In this document: in pieces, positions 54,018 through 61,988 of the stretch
Layout: the number at the start of each line of letters is the position of its first letter
How positions within the stretch are numbered: the stretch's first letter is position 1
Assembly (NCBI GenBank): GCA_002720095.2
Contig: PBGP02000022.1
Coordinates: 62,001-126,000 of the forward strand
Reading direction: 5' to 3'
Length of the DNA: 64,000 nt
From: Methanobacteriota archaeon
GTDB lineage: Archaea; Thermoplasmatota; Poseidoniia; Poseidoniales; Poseidoniaceae
Translations under genes and position numbers: made by a program
The notes under the pieces: generated by a model
What the model saw: the letters and a program-made list of their open reading frames with translations, nothing else
Databases searched by the model: none
What the model was told of the DNA's origin: nothing

Positions 54018-54802
54018 TATTTCCCCTCAATATAATTTTTCTCTGTGATTTTAGCTTCACTTAATATTTCATTCCATTCTTTAACATATTCAATCGGATC
54101 TCTCCTACCAATGGAGTCAAAAGCAAGAATTCTTTCAATATCTGCACCCGATCTACCTGATGAACGACCTGAAGCATCTGGGTTATAAGAGGTAATAGTA
54201 TTCGAAAAAACATAATCAAAATCTAAATCAAGTTTTCTACAAGAATCTAATGCTCTCCTTAAGATGTAGCTTTTATCATATTCAACATAAGGTAAATATA
54301 AACTTACTCTATCTGAATTCCAATTTCCAATAGTGAATGAATGATTTAAGGAATTATAAAACTCTGCTCTACAGTCAGGATATATTGCGTGATCACCTGA
54401 ATGCACCCCTAAAGCAATAATAATGTCACATTTGAATTTAATAGAGTCAGATAATGCACAGCCATAAATAATTGAAGAAAATATAGCATTCCTATTAGGG
54501 ACTACAGTAGATTTCATTTGCTCTTCTTCATAATGACCCTCGGGAACATTTAATTCAGAACTGGTTAAGGAACTGTGTAATAATTTTGTAATTGATTCAA
54601 GATTAACTATTTCATGCTCCACTTGAATCCCATTCGAGAATAAATATTGAATATTTTTTCTAGCTTTATCAATTTCAATTTCGTGTTTTTGACCATAATT
54701 AAAAGAAATCGCTTTTACATTATAACCTTGTGACAATAAATCTAATAATAGACCAGTAGAATCCATCCCACCTGAAAAAGCTATAACAGCTCTTTTCCCC
54801 AT
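54017..54802 (-). CDS. queC: 7-cyano-7-deazaguanine (preQ0) synthase QueC, lacking canonical zinc cysteines
   Basis: Converts 7-carboxy-7-deazaguanine to preQ0 with ATP and ammonia. The PP-loop SGGMDSTGLLLDLLSQGY (10-27), FNYGQKHEIEI, VPNRNAIFSSI and IALGVHSGDHAIYPDCR identify it. Where the family has a four-Cys zinc site (CY...CGxCxxC), this protein reads SYNPDASGRSSGRSGADIER: none of the four cysteines is present. Length (261) is normal, so this is not a truncation. Either a zinc-independent subfamily or altered activity. Overlaps queE and queD by one base each. Confidence 0.9.
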   Translation of the reverse strand: MGKRAVIAFSGGMDSTGLLLDLLSQGYNVKAISFNYGQKHEIEIDKARKNIQYLFSNGIQVEHEIVNLESITKLLHSSLTSSELNVPEGHYEEEQMKSTVVPNRNAIFSSIIYGCALSDSIKFKCDIIIALGVHSGDHAIYPDCRAEFYNSLNHSFTIGNWNSDRVSLYLPYVEYDKSYILRRALDSCRKLDLDFDYVFSNTITSYNPDASGRSSGRSGADIERILAFDSIGRRDPIEYVKEWNEILSEAKITEKNYIEGK

Positions 54803-55398
54803 TAGTCAACACCCAACCATTTATGAGTTTGTAATGACAATGTCCATTCTGGATTCTCTTTTACTACATCTACGGTTTCTCTAAATAACATTCCGTTTGA
54901 AGCTATATCATTCTTTTCATTGTAGCAAGGTTGTAAATATAAATGCTCAAAACCATCTTTTAAACCATCGTACATCGAAAGATCCTGTCCAACATAAACA
55001 CACTTCAGTTCGTTTCCAGTTCTTTGTTTTATTGAAAGGTTAGGGTATAGTTGATCTTTAGGACTGACACATATCCAATCTAACAGACCATCTTCTAACT
55101 CAACAGTACCATTAGTTTCTATAGAAAATTTATACCCTTTTGGTCTTAAATTACTTATAATTGGTTCTAAATCTTGAAGTGCTGGTTCACCTCCAGTAAA
55201 AATAATATTTTTACAATCAAATTCTGAAATAATTTCTACAACCTCGTCAAGTGTTTTGTAATCAAATTTGTTAAAATCTGTATCACACCATTCACATCTC
55301 AAATTACATCTTCCGAATCTAACAAAAATACTTGACACACCTGAATGATAACCTTCACCCTGCACGCTGTGAAAAATTTCTACTATTGGATAATTCAT
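54802..55398 (-). CDS. queE: 7-carboxy-7-deazaguanine synthase QueE (radical SAM)
   Basis: Radical SAM enzyme making CDG from carboxytetrahydropterin. The cluster motif FGRCNLRCEWCDT (C31, C35, C38) is at the usual position; FHSVQGEGYHSG, TGGEPALQDL, FSIETNGT and SPKD complete it. 198 residues. One-base overlap with queC. Confidence 0.95.
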   Translation of the reverse strand: MNYPIVEIFHSVQGEGYHSGVSSIFVRFGRCNLRCEWCDTDFNKFDYKTLDEVVEIISEFDCKNIIFTGGEPALQDLEPIISNLRPKGYKFSIETNGTVELEDGLLDWICVSPKDQLYPNLSIKQRTGNELKCVYVGQDLSMYDGLKDGFEHLYLQPCYNEKNDIASNGMLFRETVDVVKENPEWTLSLQTHKWLGVD

Positions 55399-55407
55399 AT
55401 TAATCAG

Positions 55408-55980
55408 TTAATTTCCTTGAATTAGTTGCATTAGCTCTGCCCTAGCTTGTGACTTATCAAAAAATACTCCCCTCATTGAACTAGTAGTCATTATCGCATT
55501 TTGCTTTTTAACACCTCGACAACTCATGCAACCGTGGCTTCCTTCAATAATTACCGCACATCCTAGTGGTTTAAGATGTTCTTCGATATCGTCTGCAATT
55601 AACTTTGTAATTCTTTCTTGATTTTGTAATTTTCTGGTATGTAAATCTACTAGCCTAGCCAATTTACTTATTCCCACAATGCGTTCTATAGGTATATAGG
55701 CCACATGTGCTTTACCAGTAAATGGCTGTAAATGATGCTCACAAGTAGAATTATATTCTATATTTTTAAGAAGTACAATTCCATCATATCCTTCAGCATT
55801 AAACGTGGATTCCAAGATGTCTTTTGAATCTAATGAATACCCAGAATATATTTCCTCCCAAGATTTCAATACCCTTTCTGGAGTATCTATCAAACCTTCC
55901 CTCAATACATCTTTTTCAGATTCAAGGTATCTTACAATTACTTCAATAGCCTTCTTCGCTCCATCTCTAGAAATATCCAT
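55408..55980 (-). CDS. folE: GTP cyclohydrolase I (FolE)
   Basis: Type IA GTP cyclohydrolase of 190 residues; provides dihydroneopterin triphosphate for preQ0. DTPERVLKSWEEIYSGY, CEHHLQPFTGKAHVAYIP (zinc Cys and His), GISKLARLVDL, QERIT and the second zinc Cys in SHGCMSCRGVKKQNA are present. ATG 55980 follows directly after the stop of the RHH gene (TGAATG). In many archaea the MptA-type enzyme does this job; here the bacterial-type FolE is used in the archaeosine operon, so folate/pterin supply may share it. Confidence 0.95.
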   Translation of the reverse strand: MDISRDGAKKAIEVIVRYLESEKDVLREGLIDTPERVLKSWEEIYSGYSLDSKDILESTFNAEGYDGIVLLKNIEYNSTCEHHLQPFTGKAHVAYIPIERIVGISKLARLVDLHTRKLQNQERITKLIADDIEEHLKPLGCAVIIEGSHGCMSCRGVKKQNAIMTTSSMRGVFFDKSQARAELMQLIQGN

Positions 55981-56154
55981 TCAATCACTACCCATTCTAC
56001 CATGCCTAGCATCAATTTCATCTAACCGATCTAATAACTTCCTACAAGCAGTTCTAATTGCATCTGCAACACTAACAAATTTATGATCATCTCCTACATG
56101 TTCTTTGAGATCAGAAAGTAATTCCGCAGGCATATCCAAACTTACTTTAGGCAT
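55981..56154 (-). CDS. Ribbon-helix-helix (CopG/NikR-like) regulator heading the preQ0 operon
   Basis: A 57-residue frame from ATG 56154 to TGA 55981-55983. MPKVSLDMPAELLSDLKEHV gives the ribbon, followed by two helices FVSVADAIRTACRKLLDRLDEI: a classic RHH DNA-binding fold. Its stop abuts folE ATG (TGAATG), so it is cotranscribed with folE-queE-queC-queD. A TATA box lies 20-28 bases upstream, indicating leaderless mRNA. It is a candidate autoregulator of deazaguanine synthesis; the ligand is unknown. Confidence 0.75.
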   Translation of the reverse strand: MPKVSLDMPAELLSDLKEHVGDDHKFVSVADAIRTACRKLLDRLDEIDARHGRMGSD

Positions 56155-56173
56155 GATTTAGCCTAACAAACAA

Positions 56174-56182
56174 TATTTATAA
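56174..56182 (-). promoter_or_regulatory. TATA box of the preQ0 operon
   Basis: TTATAAATA on the minus strand, centred about 24 bases upstream of ATG 56154, the normal distance of an archaeal TATA box to the transcription start; transcription would start at or next to the ATG. Confidence 0.6.
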
Positions 56183-56190
56183 TATTACCT

Positions 56191-56201
56191 GAGTATTACT
56201 C
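56191..56201. promoter_or_regulatory. Candidate RHH operator
   Basis: GAGTA-T-TACTC is a perfect palindrome around one central base, about 10 bases upstream of the TATA box of the preQ0 operon. RHH dimers bind short palindromes of this sort. Chance is not excluded. Confidence 0.35.
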
Positions 56202-56305
56202 TGCTATTATATGTGAATAAAATGGTTTTATTAGTCTTAAATTGTGAAATAATTAAATATTATTATTTTAAGAATTTTTAAATTTTTACATCATTTATAA
56301 CTTTG

Positions 56306-57214
56306 TTATTCAGAACTTTGTGCTAATGAAACACCACCCACAATTAGTACAAAAGCAACTAATAACGAATAACCAAGTTGCTCCCCAATTAATAACCAAC
56401 CAGCAAAAATACCGAAAGGTGGTACCAAATATACGTATAAAGCTGCACGATTAGCTCCAATTATTTTTACCCCTTCAGCAAACCAAACATATGACAATAC
56501 TGTGGAAAATACAGCCAGGAATACTATTGATGATACTACCTCTATGCTGAATTTAGGCCATCCTGTGGTAATCAATTCTATCCCAGCCCAAGGAGTTAAA
56601 ATTAGTAACCCTATTACAGACGACCAAACTGTTAGCTGGAGTGGCGAGAGGGGTTCTTTTGAATCAATTGTTGTTGAAGTCATGGCCTTTTTCTTTAAAA
56701 TTGTAGATGATGCCCATGACAAAGCTGCAAGGATTATTAATATATTTCCAAATATTCTTTCTGGAGTTGGAATACTAACATTTGGAGAATAAATAAACAA
56801 TACCGTAACACCACATAAAGCAAGAAAAAGACCAAAACCTAGTTTTTTAGTCATTTTTTCACCCAATAATGGAATTGCCAATAACGCAGTAATAATTGGA
56901 TTAAATGTTATCATCAAAGATGCGTCTCCTGCAGCAGTGAACATCATCCCAAACATAAAGAATAACTGATAAAAAAAAGTCGAACATAAACCTATGTAGA
57001 ATAGTCTTTTCCACTCCCCAAAAGTTGGGAATCTGTAATTTTTAGAGTAATTAATCCAAATCAGAAAGATTGACACAGCTAGAATATAGCGCAGCCATGC
57101 CGCAGTAATTGGAGGGAAATTGGTCGCAATTACTCTACCAGCAGTCCAACCTAAACCCCAAACAAATGCTACAAAAAGCAGTCTAGCATGAACAATCATC
57201 AAACCCATAATCAT
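56306..57214 (-). CDS. EamA/DMT-family permease
   Basis: About 302 residues with ten hydrophobic segments in two EamA repeats: WGLGWTAGRVIATNFPPITAAWLRY in the first, ALSWASSTILKKKAM and SYVWFAEGVKIIGANRAALYVYLVPPFG in the second. Drug/metabolite or amino-acid exporter family; substrate unknown. GTG 57217 or ATG 57214/57205 are possible starts. Upstream of it is a 130-base gap; downstream 150 bases carry the preQ0 promoter. Confidence 0.9.
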   Translation of the reverse strand: MIMGLMIVHARLLFVAFVWGLGWTAGRVIATNFPPITAAWLRYILAVSIFLIWINYSKNYRFPTFGEWKRLFYIGLCSTFFYQLFFMFGMMFTAAGDASLMITFNPIITALLAIPLLGEKMTKKLGFGLFLALCGVTVLFIYSPNVSIPTPERIFGNILIILAALSWASSTILKKKAMTSTTIDSKEPLSPLQLTVWSSVIGLLILTPWAGIELITTGWPKFSIEVVSSIVFLAVFSTVLSYVWFAEGVKIIGANRAALYVYLVPPFGIFAGWLLIGEQLGYSLLVAFVLIVGGVSLAQSSE

Positions 57215-57323
57215 CACTCAATTATTTGAAAATATGTTTTTCAAAAATTCAAGATTATAAATACAGATAATGTAGAAGATAAAATTTGCTTCGTAAATTT
57301 TAATCACATTTGTCCCTAGGATA

Positions 57324-57353
57324 AGTTAGTTATAATCTTAATTAAGACTAACT
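57324..57353 (-). terminator. Possible terminator or operator hairpin
   Basis: AGTTAGT (57324-57330) and ACTAACT (57347-57353) form an inverted repeat overlapping the end of the ABC permease gene, and a perfect 12-base palindrome TCTTAATTAAGA (57336-57347) lies inside. AT-rich sequence follows. A role in transcription end is plausible but archaeal terminators rarely need hairpins. Confidence 0.3.
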
Positions 57354-58583
57354 AATAGATTCAACCAAATCTTCTCTTAAAAATTGTCTCGAGGCATACC
57401 ATGTTGCACATCCTGCATAAAATAAACTCGATACAATCCATACTAAAACATGCATAAAATAAATTTCATTTTGAAGAAGCTCCCTCATAGCCAATAGAAC
57501 ATTTACGGCAGGAACCGCAAACCAGAATAGCTCAACTCCCTCTAAATTAATAAATTGAGCGAAAATTGCAGGTAAAAAGAAAAAAATCATCATTGGTCCC
57601 AGAATTGATCCGGCTTCTTTCACACTACGAGACCTCATAGAAACAGCCATCTCTAATGCTACGACCATAATACCAAATACGGAAACGGCAACCAAGAAAA
57701 GAAGAATAGATGTTAATGATAATTCAGGAGGTTCTAAGAAAGTGCCGCTCATTAAAAATGAAATAGCAAAAACTAATCCAGTTAATTGAAGAAAAATACT
57801 TACACCAACTATACAAGTCACTGCTAACCATTTACCTAATAATAATTCAAATCTTGTACAAGGAGAGCAAAGTAAAGATTCCAAGGTTCCCCTTTCTCTT
57901 TCACCTGCGGTCATGTCAATGGAAGGTTGAACTCCAGATGTGGCCGTCCAAATAGACACAAAAAGTGGTATTATGAAACTAAAAACAAATCCTGCTTGTT
58001 CACCAGCGGTTGCAATATCTCCTTGAGAAATTTCCCAAGGTTTGACTGGATTTAATATTGCTTCTTCATTGAGACCTTCGTTAGAAATTCGTTCTGAAGT
58101 TAGATTTTCCTCCCAGTCAGAAAGAATTTTTGAAATTCTAAGGTACGCTTCACCTGAACTTTCTTTAGTTGAATCGTATACTATGTAATATTCCCATATC
58201 GTAGTATTTGAATCATAAGTAAGCCTTAATACTGAACTATAATTTAAATTTTTAATTCCCTCCATCAACATTGAAGTATCATTAATATTGATATTTTCAT
58301 CCAACTCAAAAATTGAGTAATTTAGTAAATTCTCTGAAAAACCATCTAATAAAAATTGAATCTCAGAAGAATCTTGATTTGTTTCCACTCTAATATCTAA
58401 GTGTAAAGATTGACGTTCATCAAGTTCTGATTGTAACACAATTGGTAAAACAAAAAATATAGTCGGAAACATTAGTAAAGGAACCAATACGACTGCAAGT
58501 AAAGTCCTCCAATCCCTAATATAGTCAACGAGCTCTTTATTAGAAATTGTTAAAATATTCTTAAATTTGGAAGACAGATTCAT
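57348..58583 (-). CDS. NatB-like ABC-2 type permease
   Basis: 411 residues: TM1 (LLAVVLVPLLMFPTIFFVLPIVL) near 30-52, a large extracytoplasmic loop of about 140 residues, then five or six TMs (FVFSFIIPLFVSIWTATSG, WLAVTCIVGVSIFLQLTGLVF, ILLFLVAVSVFGIMVVAL, MIFFFLPAIFAQFI, VLVWIVSSLFYAGC). The motif AGERERGTLESLLCSPCTR is characteristic of NatB/CcmB-type ABC-2 exporters. It overlaps the ATPase gene by one base (TAATG) with GGAGGATGA as ribosome-binding site. Sodium or peptide efflux is possible. Confidence 0.9.
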   Translation of the reverse strand: MNLSSKFKNILTISNKELVDYIRDWRTLLAVVLVPLLMFPTIFFVLPIVLQSELDERQSLHLDIRVETNQDSSEIQFLLDGFSENLLNYSIFELDENININDTSMLMEGIKNLNYSSVLRLTYDSNTTIWEYYIVYDSTKESSGEAYLRISKILSDWEENLTSERISNEGLNEEAILNPVKPWEISQGDIATAGEQAGFVFSFIIPLFVSIWTATSGVQPSIDMTAGERERGTLESLLCSPCTRFELLLGKWLAVTCIVGVSIFLQLTGLVFAISFLMSGTFLEPPELSLTSILLFLVAVSVFGIMVVALEMAVSMRSRSVKEAGSILGPMMIFFFLPAIFAQFINLEGVELFWFAVPAVNVLLAMRELLQNEIYFMHVLVWIVSSLFYAGCATWYASRQFLREDLVESIS

Positions 58584-59413
58584 TATTCATCCTCCTGAAA
58601 TGCATATTCTATATTCCTAGTAAAAATCTGCCTCCATGTTTTTGCAAACCACCCCTCCTGCTCAACTTTATCCTTAATCCTAGCATCATCATTTGTTAAT
58701 TTAACATAAGCGTCCTCAAGAGATTTTGTGTCTGTTTCAGACAATAGATCTTCATTAGTACCATCAAATCTTAATTGCCCATTATGCATTATAATTATCC
58801 TATCACATACTTTCTCAGCTTCTGATAAATTGTGTGTTGAATAAATTACGGTTCCCCCTTCTTCCTTTAGTTGAAGTACTAATTTTCTAACTAGTCTAGC
58901 ACTAGTTACATCGAGACCTGCAGTAGGTTCGTCTAACAATAAAATCTCAGGCCCATGAGCTAAGGCTCTAAGTAATGCAGTTTTTTGTCGCATACCCCTA
59001 CTAAATCCTCTAGTGTGTCTCATTAAATCCTCATTTATGGATAGAGCTTTGGAAAAACGTAATGTGCGATTCCATGAAATTGTATCGTCTATTCCGTGTA
59101 ATCTAGAATGATACCTAATATTTTCCCATGCTGTTAATCTGTGATATAAACCCGTAGATTCAGGTAATACCCCAATAGACTTTCTAAATTTTTCAATATC
59201 GTCTTCAATTCCATCCTTAATAAAAACAACATTTCCACTGTTCGGACGATATAATCCACAAAGTAATCTAAGAAATGTTGTTTTTCCAGCGCCGTTACTT
59301 CCAACAAGACCAATTACCGCTCCTTTCTGAATATCGATACTTAAGTTTTCTAATGCATTAATCTTACCAAATGACTTGGTAACATTTTTTACGCTTAAAA
59401 GTAAACCTGACAC
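58583..59413 (-). CDS. NatA-like ABC transporter ATPase
   Basis: 276 residues, GTG 59413 start. Walker A GSNGAGKTTFLRLL, Q-loop, signature RGFSRGMRQKTALLRAL, Walker B EILLLDEPTAGLD and H-loop YSTHNLSEAEKVCD are all present. The C-terminus is longer than the core and acidic. Pairs with the ABC-2 permease downstream as a two-gene exporter (NatAB-like). Confidence 0.93.
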   Translation of the reverse strand: MSGLLLSVKNVTKSFGKINALENLSIDIQKGAVIGLVGSNGAGKTTFLRLLCGLYRPNSGNVVFIKDGIEDDIEKFRKSIGVLPESTGLYHRLTAWENIRYHSRLHGIDDTISWNRTLRFSKALSINEDLMRHTRGFSRGMRQKTALLRALAHGPEILLLDEPTAGLDVTSARLVRKLVLQLKEEGGTVIYSTHNLSEAEKVCDRIIIMHNGQLRFDGTNEDLLSETDTKSLEDAYVKLTNDDARIKDKVEQEGWFAKTWRQIFTRNIEYAFQEDE

Positions 59414-59461
59414 GTGCAGTCCAAAAGGTTGACTAATATCATGCTTTCATATAAATTATGA

Positions 59462-60445
59462 TTAAAATACACTGATAATAATAAATGTCGTAACGATTAC
59501 GGTTAAAGTTGTAATTGTTCCTACGTAAATTGCTGATGGTGCTGAATTTTTGAAACTACTCCAATTCGTGAAGAACCCTACTGAAACCATAACTGGAATT
59601 AGGAGTATTTTTCCAAATGAAAATAATAATTCGGAAATTTCTGATGGAAATAAAAAAGTACATGCAACAGAAGAAATAACAAACCCATATATGAAAATGG
59701 GGATGTTATAATTTGGCCGCCCACTAGATTTCTTTTCAATACCAGCATTGCCGATTATTGCACAGAGAGGCACCACTAATACTAGCAGCGTAACCCGAGA
59801 TAATTTCAATAATGTTGCAATGATTAATGCCTCTGAACCTATCGATTCTCCAGCTGCAATAGTTTGAGGAACCGCATGTACCACAGTACCTATCCAGATA
59901 CCTGCTTCCTGCTGTGTCATTCCAATTACATCAGATAAAATTGGAATTAAAATAAAACTTAAAAATCCGAGAATATTTATTGTAGCTATAATTACTGCAA
60001 CTTGATCTTCCTTCAATTTCAGTGATGGTGATACGGCCATAACAGCACTATTTCCACAAATCGCACAACCTGCCCCTAATGCTAGCGAAGATTTGGAATC
60101 CATTTTAAATAATCTTCCGATAAAAATAGATAGTACAAAACTAATTGTTGTAGATGCAAAAATCAATAAAATTCCAAGTAATCCTACATTTGGATTAAAT
60201 AATACCTCTAAATTAAGACCAAATCCAATTAATATAATTGAAACTGGTAATACGCGTTCAATAGTGTATTTACCTCCTGATTTTAAACCGATAAAGAATG
60301 GCCCAGATATTACCCCCAGTAAAAAGGCAATTGTTCCAGCACCTGGACTAAAAAAATTATTACTTCTCAAATAGCTGTTTATCAAGTAAGAAATCATTCC
60401 CAAAATAAATGAAAATAATATACCCTTTTTAATGTTTGAATCCAT
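59462..60445 (-). CDS. YeiH/UPF0324-family putative sulfate exporter
   Basis: 327 residues with about ten TMs. GAGTIAFLLGVISGPFFIGLKSG, LPVSIILIGFGLNLEVLF, LGAGCAICGNSAVMAVSPSLK (the CAICG fingerprint), IWIGTVVHAVPQTIAAGESIG and SFGKILLIPVMVSVGFFTNW match the PSE family. Some members export sulfate or taurine-derived sulfite; the substrate here is not fixed. Gap of 49 bases to the NatA gene. Confidence 0.9.
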   Translation of the reverse strand: MDSNIKKGILFSFILGMISYLINSYLRSNNFFSPGAGTIAFLLGVISGPFFIGLKSGGKYTIERVLPVSIILIGFGLNLEVLFNPNVGLLGILLIFASTTISFVLSIFIGRLFKMDSKSSLALGAGCAICGNSAVMAVSPSLKLKEDQVAVIIATINILGFLSFILIPILSDVIGMTQQEAGIWIGTVVHAVPQTIAAGESIGSEALIIATLLKLSRVTLLVLVVPLCAIIGNAGIEKKSSGRPNYNIPIFIYGFVISSVACTFLFPSEISELLFSFGKILLIPVMVSVGFFTNWSSFKNSAPSAIYVGTITTLTVIVTTFIIISVF

Positions 60446-60480
60446 GACTGGAATATAATAACAAGTTAATTTTTAATAAT

Positions 60481-61458
60481 TTAACTTGCTTCAATTAAGT
60501 ACTTAACTACCATTGGAAATTCAGTGGTTGAGTTAGTGGATGTAATTGCAATACAATAGTTATCTCTAGAAACTCTTTTTGGATCGAAAAATGAGCTCTT
60601 ATTCAAATCTGTCTTAGATAGCATTTCTGACTCAGTAAAAGAAAGTTTGTCTTCAAATTTCTCGCAATTGAAAGAGTCTAAGAATAAGACAGAATAAGAT
60701 GAGTTTTCCCCAGATTCGATAACTTTAGTCTGCCATGAAATTGTATGAACACTATCAAGTTTTACTAAATGACTTTCATCGCCTACTAATGTTACTGTTT
60801 CAGAATCTTCAAACCTATTATCTATTACTACAGCCCCTATCACTGTTAAGATATACATAAGCAATGTCAAAAATACAAGTATCTTTGAGGATTTAAATAT
60901 CTCATCTGTACCCTCACTGGCATTCTCTACTGCGACACCTTGAGAAAACAACTTGAACCCTCTTATCTGTAATTTTATAAATGTTAAAAACAAAAATAAT
61001 CCTGATAAAGCAAGTAAAATCACATCTTGTAGACTGATACTTCCAGCAAATTCCCAAGTTGGTCTAACTGCAGAGGAACTCTCAGGATAGGTTCCTATTA
61101 ATTTTTCAAAAAATACATAATAATAGAATTTATCACCGAAATTACTCTCACCTAATAAACCCCCTGGGAAGATTCCTAAGATCGCATTGAAATATACAAT
61201 AATTGATAGCAATGCTGAAAATAACAGACTTACGGAAATCGCTTTTCCGAATAAATTTAAACTCCATATTGGTTTTTTAATTTTCACTTTCTCTGGTGCT
61301 GAAGAAATTTCTTCAAGGCTCTGACTTAGTTTTTCCTTTAACTCAGAAGAAAAATCTTCAATACTTTGTGCTAACTTATCTTTTAATTCCTTACTTTTGT
61401 CATCATCTATTACAACTTCAGATTTTTCTTCTTCTTCTTCAACAATGGCGTTAAACAT
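60481..61458 (-). CDS. Membrane protein with charged N-terminal helix, unknown function
   Basis: 325 residues. An acidic amphipathic N-terminus with heptad-like repeats (KLAQSIEDFSSELKEKLSQSLEEI, about 30-55) precedes TM1 (AISVSLLFSALLSIIVYFNAIL), a loop, TM2 (VILLALSGLFLFLTFIKL), TM3 (KILVFLTLLMYILTVIGAVVI) and an ectodomain of about 110 residues with two Cys. No family recognised. Ribosome-binding site not clear; ATG 61458 is used. Confidence 0.65.
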   Translation of the reverse strand: MFNAIVEEEEEKSEVVIDDDKSKELKDKLAQSIEDFSSELKEKLSQSLEEISSAPEKVKIKKPIWSLNLFGKAISVSLLFSALLSIIVYFNAILGIFPGGLLGESNFGDKFYYYVFFEKLIGTYPESSSAVRPTWEFAGSISLQDVILLALSGLFLFLTFIKLQIRGFKLFSQGVAVENASEGTDEIFKSSKILVFLTLLMYILTVIGAVVIDNRFEDSETVTLVGDESHLVKLDSVHTISWQTKVIESGENSSYSVLFLDSFNCEKFEDKLSFTESEMLSKTDLNKSSFFDPKRVSRDNYCIAITSTNSTTEFPMVVKYLIEAS

Positions 61459-61559
61459 ACATCATCCACCTTTATTGGCCCTAATAATTAACATTTATAA
61501 TAACGCTTATAATTTTCAAACTAAAAAATCTATTTCAAATGATTTTCTAAATCACAATC

Positions 61560-61979
61560 TCAATATTCTGTTAATTCAACCAATACTCCACCAGTACTTC
61601 TAGGATGGACAAAAGCTATTTTGGAACCATGTGAACCAATTTTAGGTACTTCATCGATTAACTCTACTCCTGATTCAATTAAATCAGCTAAAAGTTCTTC
61701 TAAATTATTCACTTTCAAACATAATTGTTGTATTCCAGGACCATATTTAGACAAAAATTTTCCTATGGGAGTTTCTTCACCAGTGGGCTCTAAAAGCTCT
61801 ATTTTTGCGCTACTCTTTTTATTTGTAGATGAAAAATATCTAACCTTAACACCTTGTTCTTCGACAATTTCGTCTTCATAATCCTTAATAAATCCAATTT
61901 TCTCCCAAAAAAAACTTGATTGATCAATATCTTTTGTCGCAATCCCAATATGGTCTATTTCTACGTTCTTTTCATTCAT
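61560..61979 (-). CDS. mce: Methylmalonyl-CoA epimerase
   Basis: Vicinal-oxygen-chelate enzyme that interconverts the (R)/(S) forms of methylmalonyl-CoA. 139 residues with IDHIGIATKDID, VRYFSSTNKKSSAKIELLEP, PGIQQLCLKVNN (metal His replaced by Gln; family usually His) and IAFVHPRSTGGVLVELTEY with the metal Glu. The His/Gln substitution at HHI/QQL is worth noting. Operon with the mutase, 9 bases apart. Confidence 0.9.
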   Translation of the reverse strand: MNEKNVEIDHIGIATKDIDQSSFFWEKIGFIKDYEDEIVEEQGVKVRYFSSTNKKSSAKIELLEPTGEETPIGKFLSKYGPGIQQLCLKVNNLEELLADLIESGVELIDEVPKIGSHGSKIAFVHPRSTGGVLVELTEY

Positions 61980-61988
61980 ATTCTCACC

